21,394 bases of DNA from Haplomitrium mnioides (lineage: Eukaryota > Marchantiophyta > Haplomitriopsida > Calobryales). The notes under the pieces were generated by a model, which was given only the letters and a program-made list of their open reading frames with translations, was not told the origin of the DNA and ran no database searches. The position numbers and the translations under genes were made by a program. Positions 8,474-15,989 of this stretch are shown in pieces (position 1 is the stretch's first letter; each line of letters opens with the position of its first letter). The stretch lies in assembly GCA_049999725.1 (NCBI GenBank), contig JBNGIS010011508.1, positions 1-21,394 on the forward strand, given 5' to 3'.

Positions 8474-8742
8474 CTTTTCACGAACAGAAAGGAAGTTATA
8501 CATCTTTCAGTCCAATTAATAACACAATCAGTGTGCATACCAGATGCCGTAGTCAGCAAACTATTCTACTACAATAAGAAAGTCAACGCTTTGCTGTAAG
8601 GCTTGAGATTATACACGGTGCACTTCAATGCATTTCTAGCATTGAATCATGGCAGGCGCTCACAAACTCAAAATGATAAACGCAGACGAATTGGCAGTGG
8701 AAATGTTCTGAAAATAAACTTGTTCACGTCTCCTTTGACGTC
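8474..8742 (-). other. region downstream of the USE1 stop codon
   Basis: No coding signal. It should hold the 3' untranslated region of the USE1 gene; the minus strand has several A/T-rich stretches but I cannot point to a definite polyadenylation site. Confidence 0.35.
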
Positions 8743-9486
8743 TCATGTGATCCTAATGATAAAAACCATGAAAGTAAAAATTGCACACATCAGTAACAAC
8801 ACGGCCCACGTGAAGCACCCTGTTTTGAATCCTTGGTTGTATATGATTCCCGCTCTCTTGTTCGCCCGATTTGTTGCTGCCAAACTGTGCTCGATTGCCT
8901 GGTCAGTCCTGTCAAGCACATTACCTCTGTCACGCAACGACTGCTCCATTACGAGGCTGTTGAACTTCATTTGCTCTGCATACGTAACCATTTCATCAGT
9001 CAGGTCATCTTGCAGATTTCTATTCCTTTCTATCAACCTGTTCGTAGCAGCATCTAGCTTCAAGCCCCCAGCTTCTGAGCTTTTCGAAGTTCCTTCTTGT
9101 TCTGCCAACGGACGTCTCCGACGAAGCGTCGGTGAAAGTACGTGGGGAACAGCATCGTACTCCTCCGAGTCCAAATCTGGTCTACCTGCATCGCTCGATT
9201 GATCCTCATCAGCAGAATGCGAGTTGCTAGATAGCCTTTCGGAATCCCACGCGTAAAGCAATTGTTCCTGATCTATCTTCGATGCCACCTCGTCGATCCT
9301 TTCAGCGTATTCTTTTGCCTTATTTGAAAACAAATGTGCCGATTCTAATCGTGTGCTCTCTTCCGTAACTAACGCCAGCTGCTCCCTCATGAATGCCACA
9401 TAATGAATCAACTTGGTTTGGTTCCCCTGCTTCGGTGCCGCGGCCAGCATACGCTTCAACCGGATCTCCGCTCTAGAAATTCCCAT
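8743..9486 (-). CDS. USE1: USE1-type SNARE (membrane fusion protein Use1), complete
   Basis: A 247-residue protein, close to the usual plant Use1 length. Use1 is a Qc-type, tail-anchored SNARE that works with Ufe1/syntaxin-18, Sec20 and Sec22 in fusion of Golgi-derived vesicles with the ER. Visible here: a conserved N-terminus (MGISRAEIRLKRMLAAAP), an N-terminal helical domain (about 22-80), an acidic low-complexity linker (about 85-140), a SNARE-like helix (about 155-215) with LRDRGNVLDRTDQAIE, and a hydrophobic anchor (about 223-245) ending IIRIT. Asp186 lies where Use1 proteins carry Asp in the SNARE zero layer. I chose the ATG at 9484-9486 because the family similarity begins there and its context is strong (A at -3, G at +4). 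An in-frame ATG at 9508-9510 has weak context; the longer frame up to 9666 begins with GTG, not ATG. There is no intron, so it is either a single-exon gene or an intact retrocopy. Confidence 0.9.
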   Translation of the reverse strand: MGISRAEIRLKRMLAAAPKQGNQTKLIHYVAFMREQLALVTEESTRLESAHLFSNKAKEYAERIDEVASKIDQEQLLYAWDSERLSSNSHSADEDQSSDAGRPDLDSEEYDAVPHVLSPTLRRRRPLAEQEGTSKSSEAGGLKLDAATNRLIERNRNLQDDLTDEMVTYAEQMKFNSLVMEQSLRDRGNVLDRTDQAIEHSLAATNRANKRAGIIYNQGFKTGCFTWAVLLLMCAIFTFMVFIIRIT

Positions 9487-9676
9487 CCTTACATGCAATT
9501 CGAAATGCATTAAAAATGCAAGCCTCCTTCTCCCATACCTCGACAACCCGATCACTTCGGAGCAAATGGGGAAAATCTTCCCATTGTTACATGCAATTAG
9601 AAATGCATTCAAAACACAAGCCTTCTGCCAAATGAGCCTTCTCGGATCTCTCGACAACACGATCACTTCGGAGTAA
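9487..9676. repeat. imperfect tandem duplication just upstream of the USE1 start
   Basis: Copy 1 runs from about 9489 to 9566 and copy 2 from about 9587 to 9677, sharing TTACATGCAATT(C/A)GAAATGCATT at one end and GATCACTTCGGAG(C/T)AAAT at the other. The offset is 98 bp at the left end and 111 bp at the right, so one copy has gained or lost 13 bp. In USE1 orientation it covers the 5' leader and stops a few bases before the ATG. The reading frame of USE1 stays open through both copies. Confidence 0.88.
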
Positions 9677-9756
9677 ATATCTTCTGGAGTATAACTGAAG
9701 GCAAACCCTAATGTGTCCCGGAGAAACGAAATGTACTATCATTGACCTACATAACG

Positions 9757-9872
9757 TGTTCTACTGTCTACTACCATTCATCGCTTAATTTGTTCTACTA
9801 CCATTCATCAACTTCGTTTGTTCTACTACCATTAATCTACTTCATTTGTTCTACTACAATTCAGCTACATAT
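9757..9872. repeat. 28-bp minisatellite upstream of USE1
   Basis: TTGTTCTACTAC recurs at 9790, 9818 and 9846, an exact 28-bp spacing, with a more diverged unit before it near 9757 (GTTCTACTGTCTACTACCATTCA). It lies 270-390 bp upstream of the USE1 start codon, in the expected promoter or leader region. Confidence 0.9.
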
Positions 9873-10579
9873 GAGCAATTTCTGATTCGGTGATTATTTG
9901 TCTCAAATTGTGTGTATTGTTTTCGTAGATTTCTACAATTGATGTTACATATAGCAGGCCTGAAATAAAAGTATAGGAGTAGTTCAAGTAGTCAGCGAAA
10001 TTCCCTATGTTGCTGCTCCAATTGGCCTTTTTTTTTGAGAGATCAAAACCTTTTGCAAACCCTCGTCTTCAGGAATTTGCCGAATCGCCTTTGAAACTCA
10101 CCTCACTAGCTTGGAAAAATGTCAATTTGCTAGGTTCACAGTTGGAGAAATTGTTTTTGCGCCATAACTTCATCAATGGAATTGCAGACCAAGATAATCA
10201 ACTGAAGCTGTTTTTTTAAGCTTTTCTATACCAATGTTCGTTTTTGTTTCAATCTTTATTTCAAGAATGTAGGAAATTTTGCATGTTCATATCCATAACA
10301 AGAATCAGAAAGCGCATGGAGTGAAGGTGTTATTGTAAATTTGACATGTTCATAACTAGATAGTGCGAGGAGTGAAGGTAGTTTAGAAATTTCTTATTCT
10401 CATATCCTTCATTAATCTATAAGATAATACCTGCCGTTGTTTTCGTGGCTTGACCTCATTGGCTATGTCTGTTGTACCAGATCAAATGAGGGAAGTTTTG
10501 TTTCGGCCAAAGTCAATCAGATGCTCATACCAGCCCTCCATGAATTCTGTTCAAATAATGGATCCTCACATAATTGCTC
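9873..10579. other. gene-free stretch upstream of USE1
   Basis: No recognisable coding sequence. At 10275-10400 a phrase of CATGTTCATA ... GGAGTGAAGGT ... AAATTT is repeated (CATGTTCATA at 10282 and 10345; GGAGTGAAGGT at 10318 and 10369), an imperfect tandem duplication with a 12-bp indel. The rest is AT-rich. The forward 99-codon frame at 10450-10749 is largely the antisense of the PPR fragment. Confidence 0.45.
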
Positions 10580-10910
10580 TTACGGTAATACCCTTTGACC
10601 AGAAGCAGCCTAGATGTTTGAAAACAACACATGGCCAGCACTATTATCATGATCCAATTCAAGAATTTGTTGCCCTACACGCTTTCCCATCTCCACCTTG
10701 CCATGATTTCTACATGCACCCAACAAAGCCCTCAATGCAATCTCCCTAATTTTAGGTTCACATCTAAGAAAGATTTCAACCCCCATCTCAACCTTGCCAT
10801 GATTTCTACATGCACCCAACAAGGCCCTCAATGCAATCTCCCTAATTTTAGGTTCACATCTAAGAAAGATATCAACCATCATCTAGATGACCACTAGACG
10901 ACCAGCTTGG
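10580..10910 (-). pseudogene. PPR protein E-domain fragment with internal duplication
   Basis: The minus strand encodes the E motif of a plant pentatricopeptide-repeat (PLS-class) protein: ALLGACRNHGKVEMG, followed by KRVGQQILELDHDNSAGHVL and FSNI. Such proteins act in organelle RNA editing and processing. A 32-residue segment ending in that motif is present twice in tandem and in frame. The sequence stops at 10610-10612 (TAG) exactly where the family has Tyr in SNIYAA; the codons after it read AASG, so this is a Tyr-to-stop change. Upstream, SGHLDDG, the usual lead-in, is visible in another frame around 10880-10900. There is no room for the PPR repeats themselves, and downstream sequence loses similarity after a few codons. 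It is a small dead fragment, perhaps carried here by duplication. Confidence 0.85.
10691..10882. repeat. 96-bp tandem duplication in the PPR fragment
   Basis: ACCTTGCCATGATTTC starts at 10695 and at 10791, and the two units remain nearly identical (G/A and a few other differences) to about 10870. The period of 96 bp is 32 codons, so the duplication kept the frame. Confidence 0.95.
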
Positions 10911-11564
10911 CAATAAGATCAACCATGCAAAAGAAAAAGTAATGGTCTAATGTGGCAAAACACCATAAACTGAACCCATGGACTCAAACAATTGGATGCC
11001 TTCCTCTACCATACCACATGGTTACAAGTACAAGCGAAAAACTAGTCCAATTTTACACCACTAAAGATAGCCCGTCCAATTTTACACTACTACTTTGGTA
11101 TTTGTGGAAAAGCTTTAAAGCTTGCTTCCGAAGGTCATGCATTGCAAACCCACCAAGCATGGAATTCCATAAGGCCACATTCTCATAAGGTATTTTATGG
11201 AATATTTTTTCTACATCAAGCTCTCCTACTCATTTTACATATATATACACAATGGTAGATGTTATAAAAACATCCAGTTTGCAACCACTTTCAATGTTGT
11301 GTGTGTGTAGATATGTCTAATTTCTTCTAGTGCCATCAAGCTTTCATATGCTTTCAACAATAATACATAGATGACAAATGCTTTCTACAATAATGCATAG
11401 GTGTTAGAGTTTTGCTTCACCCAACTTTTAGTCTAATTCACAATTTGTACATCCAACAAATATAGCACCTCAAATATTGCAAGTACATATTGCAAGACTA
11501 TATTGCAAGTAGGCATTCTCTTGAATATACTTTTTTCATTCACTATGCTCACATATTTGGCATA
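10911..11564. other. gene-free AT-rich stretch
   Basis: No coding signal. Small repeats: TCCAATTTTACAC(C/T)ACTA occurs near 11048 and 11078, and ATGCTTTC(A/T)ACAATAAT(A/G)CATAG at 11348-11370 and 11378-11400 (30-bp period). A short GT run lies near 11298. Confidence 0.5.
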
Positions 11565-11569
11565 CATGT
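11565..11569. repeat. candidate target-site duplication, left
   Basis: CATGT just outside the proposed LTR end; the right-hand counterpart is CATGC. Five bases is the usual gypsy duplication length. One mismatch, so only a candidate. Confidence 0.45.
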
Positions 11570-11913
11570 TGTAAAAGAAATCAAGGACCAAATCCAAATG
11601 AGTAAGAACTCGTGATTAAGAACTAGTGAACTCTAATAGAGTTTTTCAACCAAAAGCAACTCAAGGCGCAAGCTAAGACCAAGAGTGCAAGCAAAAGCCA
11701 AGCAACCAAATAACCCAAGTGATTCGAGAGGAACTCTAGAATAAGGAGTGGGGCTAAGAAGCTCTTCTATTTATACAAGAGAAGAGGGTGTCATACCTCT
11801 TTCTTCACTTACAAGTCACTTCTAATTTCAATCCTACAAGCAACTCTCTGCCACTTCCTTCACTCCTCTCTATTTTCTTATAAATAGCACAACCTTATGC
11901 TTGTACTACTACA
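11570..11913 (-). repeat. 3' LTR of the gypsy element
   Basis: On the minus strand it begins TGTAGTAGTAC (11913) just after the polypurine tract, and matches the 5' LTR along 11632-11913. The remaining 62 bp, 11570-11631, have no partner because the 5' copy is deleted there. The outer end TGTAAAAG (plus strand, 11570) was chosen because it gives TGT...ACA termini and a near-matching target duplication; that limit is less certain than the inner one. Confidence 0.75.
11768..11775 (-). promoter_or_regulatory. candidate TATA box in the gypsy LTR
   Basis: TATAAATA on the minus strand, about 140 bp inside the LTR; conserved in the other LTR at 14976-14983. A second TATA-like string (TATTTATA) lies at 11879-11886. 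Assigned by sequence and position only. Confidence 0.45.
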
Positions 11914-11926
11914 TAATCCCCGCCTT
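11914..11926 (-). promoter_or_regulatory. polypurine tract
   Basis: The minus strand reads AAGGCGGGGATTA between the pol stop codon (11927-11929) and the start of the 3' LTR. A purine-rich tract at this place is the plus-strand primer site of LTR retrotransposons. Confidence 0.7.
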
Positions 11927-12370
11927 CTAATCCATGACGTCCTTGTCATTGCTGCAACTTTCAAATAGTTGAATAGCCTCTTGAGCATTCTCAAGATTTG
12001 AAGAAGGTTCCCAAGTAGCATCATGAAGTGGATAGCCTTTCTACAAAACCTTGTATTGAAGTTGTGGATGCCACCTTTGTTTGATAACTTTTTTCGCCAA
12101 AATGTGATCCACCTTAAATTCTTCATGATCATCAAGAACAATAGCTGGAGGAGGAAGTTGAACATGATTTGGAAAAGAAGATGGACTAGGAACAAAATGC
12201 TTAAGTTTAGAGACATGAAACACATGATGAATCTTCATATGAAGAGAAAGGTCAAGTTTATAAGCAACGAGAGAAATAACTTGAGAAATAGAGAAAGGAC
12301 CAATCCAAGTAAGAGATAACTTATGGACTTGAGTATCTAAATAAAATGGGAGATCGTGAGTAGACAACAT
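11927..12370 (-). pseudogene. gypsy integrase C-terminus with chromodomain
   Basis: The first part, LDTQVHKLSLTWIGPFSISQ and IHHVFHVSKLKHFVPSP, is the GPY/F module of gypsy integrase. From about 12132 down a chromodomain follows: EEFKVDHILAKKV, then LQYKVL, KGYPLHDATWEPSSNL and an acidic helix ending at the true stop, 11927-11929. Chromodomains of chromoviruses bind histone marks and direct integration. The aromatic cage Trp of the VKWKGYP segment is replaced by TAG at 12041-12043, a TGG-to-TAG change that cuts the protein in the middle of the domain. The polypurine tract and LTR follow immediately, as expected. Confidence 0.92.
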
Positions 12371-13420
12371 AACTTGGTCACCTAAAACATAAGAGCAATC
12401 ACGACAACAGCTATCGGCATATTGTTTTTACCAATTTTGAGCAATTGTAAGATGGTTGTGAGCATCTTGCAGGGAAGAAGATAAACGATACAAAAAAGTA
12501 AAAATACTTGGAACATTGGAAGAAGAAGAAGAAGAAAGCAAACCATCAGGAACAAAGAGGATGTTGATCGAAATTAAGAAAGAAATGAGAAAACCCAGTA
12601 CTTGTTTATTTGGAGTTGTTGTAGGCAAACTCCACAACCAGTAAGAAACTATCCAAATCAGTATGATGAACATTGATACACGGCAAAGCATATCCTCCAT
12701 AGTGCAATTAGCGCACTCTACTTGCCCATCTGTTTGAGGATGATAAGCAATAGACATAGAGAGCTTGGTATCCAAAAGTGTAAACAACTCTTGCTAGAAC
12801 TTTCCAATGAATCGTGGATCTCTATCAAATATTAATACCTTTGGCATGCCATGATATCGAAAGATTGTATCAAAGTAAATCTTTGTCAATTGTAGAGCAT
12901 CCACCGTATCCAATGTCAATGCTTGATGAATTTTTTTTCTTAGTTCATTCACAAACACCACTATAGCAATAAGCCCACGATGCGTGGTTGGAAGCGAAAT
13001 GACAAGATCTAAACTTACATGTTCCCAACGAGTAGTAGGAATTGATAATGATTGAAGAAGACCATGTGGTTTTTGGTTTGAAGCCTTGTTTTGTTCACAA
13101 CTCTCACAAGAAGGAACAAAGCCACGAACATCTCAAGCTAGGTTTGGCCATCACCAAGTGTGTTGAAGCAACTCGATAGTCTTGTCTACCCCAAGATGCC
13201 TAGAGATTGGAATGTCATGTGCTTCTTGTAAACGGGCCATTCGAAGTACATCATCTTGTTGAACATATATTTTATGATCTTGATAGAGAATACCATTCCA
13301 AATAGAAAAGCCATGATGCTCATTATCTTTGACCGCCAAACGTGTCTTAACAAGATTTAAGAAGGTATCTCCATGTAACTTTTGTCGAAAACCGTCACTG
13401 GTTACTTCATCAAGATGCAA
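12371..13420 (-). pseudogene. gypsy integrase, zinc-binding and catalytic core
   Basis: Begins with the H2C2 region: HDIPISRHLGVDKTIELLQHTW (about 13151-13220) supplies the histidines, and CESCEQNKA (near 13080-13110) the cysteines. The rve core follows: a DLVISLP motif near 12990-13010 with the first Asp, DRDPRF near 12810-12825 with the second, and AYHPQTDGQVE near 12720-12750 with the catalytic Glu. Stops occur after HTW (13150 region) and near 12788-12800, and the frame breaks down again around 12560-12680, including a poly-Ser run from AGAAGAAGA repeats. The domain order is complete but no continuous frame remains. Confidence 0.9.
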
Positions 13421-13468
13421 TATACTAAAATTTGTAGCCTCTAATGTATTTAGACGATTATACGGTCT

Positions 13469-14005
13469 TCATGACAATGCATCAGGAATAGAATGGAACC
13501 TTCTTGACTTGTGCTCCAACTTGATGTCAAAGAGCTGTAGTTGACCTTCCCATTGATGATGACGACTTGTCATATTTTCCAAGTGAATTGATTGCAGTAA
13601 GGACTTGTGATCAGTGCGCATAAGTACATGCTTTCCTAAAAGATAGTGTCTCCAAACTTTGGTAGCATAAACCATTGCCAATTGCTCTATATTCCTTGTA
13701 GAATAATTTCTCTCTACTGCATTTAGCCGACGTGATACGAAGGCAATCAAATGAAGTCCACCTTCAAACTCTTATTGTAACACTGCTCCAATAGAAAAAT
13801 TAGAGGCATCAAAATCAACTATACAGCCTTCTTTTAAATCATACGACTGTAGAATTGGACGAGCAGACACTACATCCTTGAGTCGTTGAAATGTCTCTTG
13901 CTCTTTGGTCATCCATTGAAACTTTGCCTCTTTGTTTAACAAATTTGAAAAGGGTGAAGCAATATGAGCATAATAACGGATGAATCTTTGATAAAAACTT
14001 GCCAA
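13469..14005 (-). pseudogene. gypsy RNase H
   Basis: The RT connection (FYQRFIRYYAHIASPFSNLL) leads into RNase H: VDFDASNFSIGAVLQ (about 13772-13815) carries the first catalytic Asp, followed by AFVSRRLNAVERNYST, the NIEQLAMVYATKVWRHYLLG segment with the conserved Glu, and RTDHKSLLQS with the next Asp. Similarity ends near HSIPDALS, the usual RNase H end (family: adnvADALSR). A TAA just after GAVLQ (13769-13771) splits the domain. The stop fits a CAA-to-TAA change, since Gln is common there. All acidic residues I can place are still present, so the stop is the main lesion. Confidence 0.92.
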
Positions 14006-14121
14006 TCCATTGAAAGCTCAAACGTCCTTTGCATCATTTGACGTTGGCTACTCTATAATAGCTTTAATCTTCTCTTCCTCCATCTTGATGCCATCCACAA
14101 ACACTTTATGTCCTAGATAAG

Positions 14122-14838
14122 TCACCTCTTGCTTCCAAAAATCACACTTGGACTACTTGCAATAAAACTTCCAATTGCATAGTCTTTGCAATACTTCTTT
14201 AAGATGATCATAATGCTCAACATCACTTTTACTAAAGATGAGTATATTGTCCAAAACACCAACATTGACTTATCCAATAAACCATCAAAAACTTGATGCA
14301 TTTGATCCATGAATATTGTCGGAGCATTAGTAAGGCAAAATGTAAGAACCTTCCACTCAAAATGCCCATATCCTGTACAAAAAGTTGTCATTGGCACATC
14401 ACTTTGCTTGATAGGAATTTGCCAATAACCACTTCAAAGATCCAATTTAGAAATGAGTTGCACACCACTCAATTGATCCAACAAATCATCAATACAAGGT
14501 AGAGGATAGGAATTCTTCACTGTTTGATTGTTCAAGCCTTGATAATCTATACAAAGACAAAATCCACCATCTTTATTTGGCACAAAGAATATTGGAGCTC
14601 TCCAAGGAAAAGCACTATGTTGAATGAAATCCTTCTCAAGAAGATCCATCAATGTCTTTCAAAGCTTCTCTAACTCTTGTGGTGATAACCGATATATAAA
14701 TCGATTATAAGAAGTACTTATTGGCATCAACTCAATTGGAGAAGGCATTTCGCGTTCATGTGGTAACCATTTTGGCAAATCCTCTATAAATACATCTGCA
14801 AGCTTCTTTAAAATATCATCTATCATTGAGGTAGTCGT
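14122..14838 (-). pseudogene. gypsy reverse transcriptase
   Basis: Starts right after the deletion junction with the pre-RT linker (EDLPKWLPHEREMPSPIELMP) and continues through [40 protein letters not shown] and [10 protein letters not shown], all standard RVT_1 motifs of gypsy elements. Lesions: TGA at 14659-14661, where the family has Arg in the ELRK-type segment; TGA at 14434-14436, where SKLDL is normally followed by Arg; then a one-base slip before the catalytic box. In the restored frame the box at 14246-14257 reads VLDN instead of the family's Y-x-D-D, so the second catalytic aspartate is Asn (GAC/GAT to AAC/AAT type change). Further stops follow toward 14005. Clearly inactive. Confidence 0.93.
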
Positions 14839-14840
14839 AT

Positions 14841-15122
14841 TCTAATAGAGTTCTTCAACCAAAGCAGTTCAAGACCCAAGCTAAGACCAAAAGTGCAAGC
14901 AAAAGCCAAGCAACCAAAGAACCCAAGTGATTCGAGAGGAACTCAAGAATGAAGAGTGGGACTAAGAAGCCCTTCTATTTATACAAGATAAGAGGGTGTC
15001 ATCCCTCTTTCTTCGCTTACAAGGTTCTTATAATTTCAACCCTAAAAGTAACTCTCTACCGCTTCCTTTTACTCCTATCTATTTTCTTATAAATAGCACA
15101 ACCTTATGTTTGTACTATGACA
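14841..15122 (-). repeat. 5' LTR of the gypsy element, truncated
   Basis: Aligned to 11632-11913: both spans are 282 bp, with compensating 1-bp indels. On the minus strand it starts TGTCATAGTAC at 15122 and breaks off at 14841, after which pol sequence begins at once. About 62 bp of the LTR's downstream end are missing relative to the other copy. Confidence 0.88.
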
Positions 15123-15127
15123 CATGC
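15123..15127. repeat. candidate target-site duplication, right
   Basis: CATGC directly after the outer end of the 5' LTR, matching CATGT at 11565-11569 in four of five bases. Confidence 0.45.
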
Positions 15128-15900
15128 TCACAAGAGTCACTTTACCCTATAATGATTTTCTTTTCTACTAAGCTAAAATCCAATCCGAGCCTTCTAATAT
15201 TTAAATTCTTGATATTTGTGGCTTACTTATTGATCAAATATCCAATGCCACCCTTATCAGAGACTTGCAATGCTACACATGTAGTTCAAATTATGAAACT
15301 AAAAAATTATTGCAACAAAGTTTATATACTCTATGATTCTACCATTCTGAAGGATCTCAAAAAAACTGCTGCCGTAATTTCTCCACACTATTCAGGCATG
15401 TAGCAACCTAGAAAGCAAATTAGAGCTCTGTATAGCACTTCGATTTGTTTTCAAGAGAGACTAGAGTAATTTGTAGAATTTATGTTAATATCTACACTCT
15501 TGAGAGGAGTAATTACAATTTATGGCTCACTACGAAGCTTAGTATTGACTGCTATAGAAAGAGACTAGAACTACTAGCAACATTTCTTCTTAAGTAAATG
15601 AGACATCAACCATAACGCAATGTTTTTGTTCATGTAAGATCTTTGGTGATTGAGGTTGACGAGGTGTATTGCAAATGTGATTGTTGGCAGAGGTCAGGCA
15701 TTGAGAAAATCTTTGTATCTATTATGTTATTATTAGTACTATGGTAGACCAGTTGTGCTAGAGCAACTTTGGTTTGAGAAAAAATCCATTTTACTTGTGA
15801 GTTGTTGGATATTAGGGTAAGTGGTTCTATATTAAACGTTAAATACACACAAATTCCCCATTTCAAATCCTTATACATGTTAACTTGATGGTGGCTAAAC
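15128..15900. other. AT-rich stretch between gypsy element and decayed coding region
   Basis: No convincing gene. The 135-codon forward frame at 14996-15403 starts inside the LTR and I do not take it as coding. A 91-codon minus frame (15630-15905) has no recognised similarity. Around 15850-15900 and 15905-15960 the phrase TTTCA(A/T)(A/G)TCCTT..ACAT.TT..CTT.ATGGTGG.TA is repeated, an old local duplication. Confidence 0.4.
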
Positions 15901-15989
15901 AACACGCTTAGATTCTTTATTTCATGTCCTTCTACATATTTTCTTAATGGTGGTTATAGGAAAATGTTATAACAATGGAGAAATGAGTT

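Larger units (their letters stand above)
11570..15122 (-). mobile_element. Ty3/gypsy chromovirus, deleted and decayed
   Basis: Two LTR copies flank pol sequence in the order RT, RNase H, integrase, chromodomain (minus strand), which is the Ty3/gypsy order; the chromodomain at the end of integrase places it among the chromoviruses. The 5' LTR (14841-15122) is joined directly to the linker before RT, so the end of that LTR, the primer-binding site, gag and protease are gone. Pol carries many stops and several frameshifts. The two LTRs differ at about 29 of 282 positions by my hand alignment (around 10 percent), so the insertion is old. The element cannot be autonomous. Flanking pentamers CATGT (11565-11569) and CATGC (15123-15127) are a plausible target duplication with one change. 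Confidence 0.92.

Noticed and set aside
8603-9202. 199-codon plus-strand ORF.
   Set aside because: Antisense of the USE1 gene, with no similarity of its own.
9487-9666. Longer USE1 frame of 307 codons starting at 9666.
   Set aside because: The codon at 9664-9666 is GTG, not ATG, and the added residues come from the duplicated leader. Family similarity begins at the ATG at 9484-9486.
10450-10749. 99-codon plus-strand ORF.
   Set aside because: Its second half is the antisense of the PPR fragment; the first half has no recognised features.
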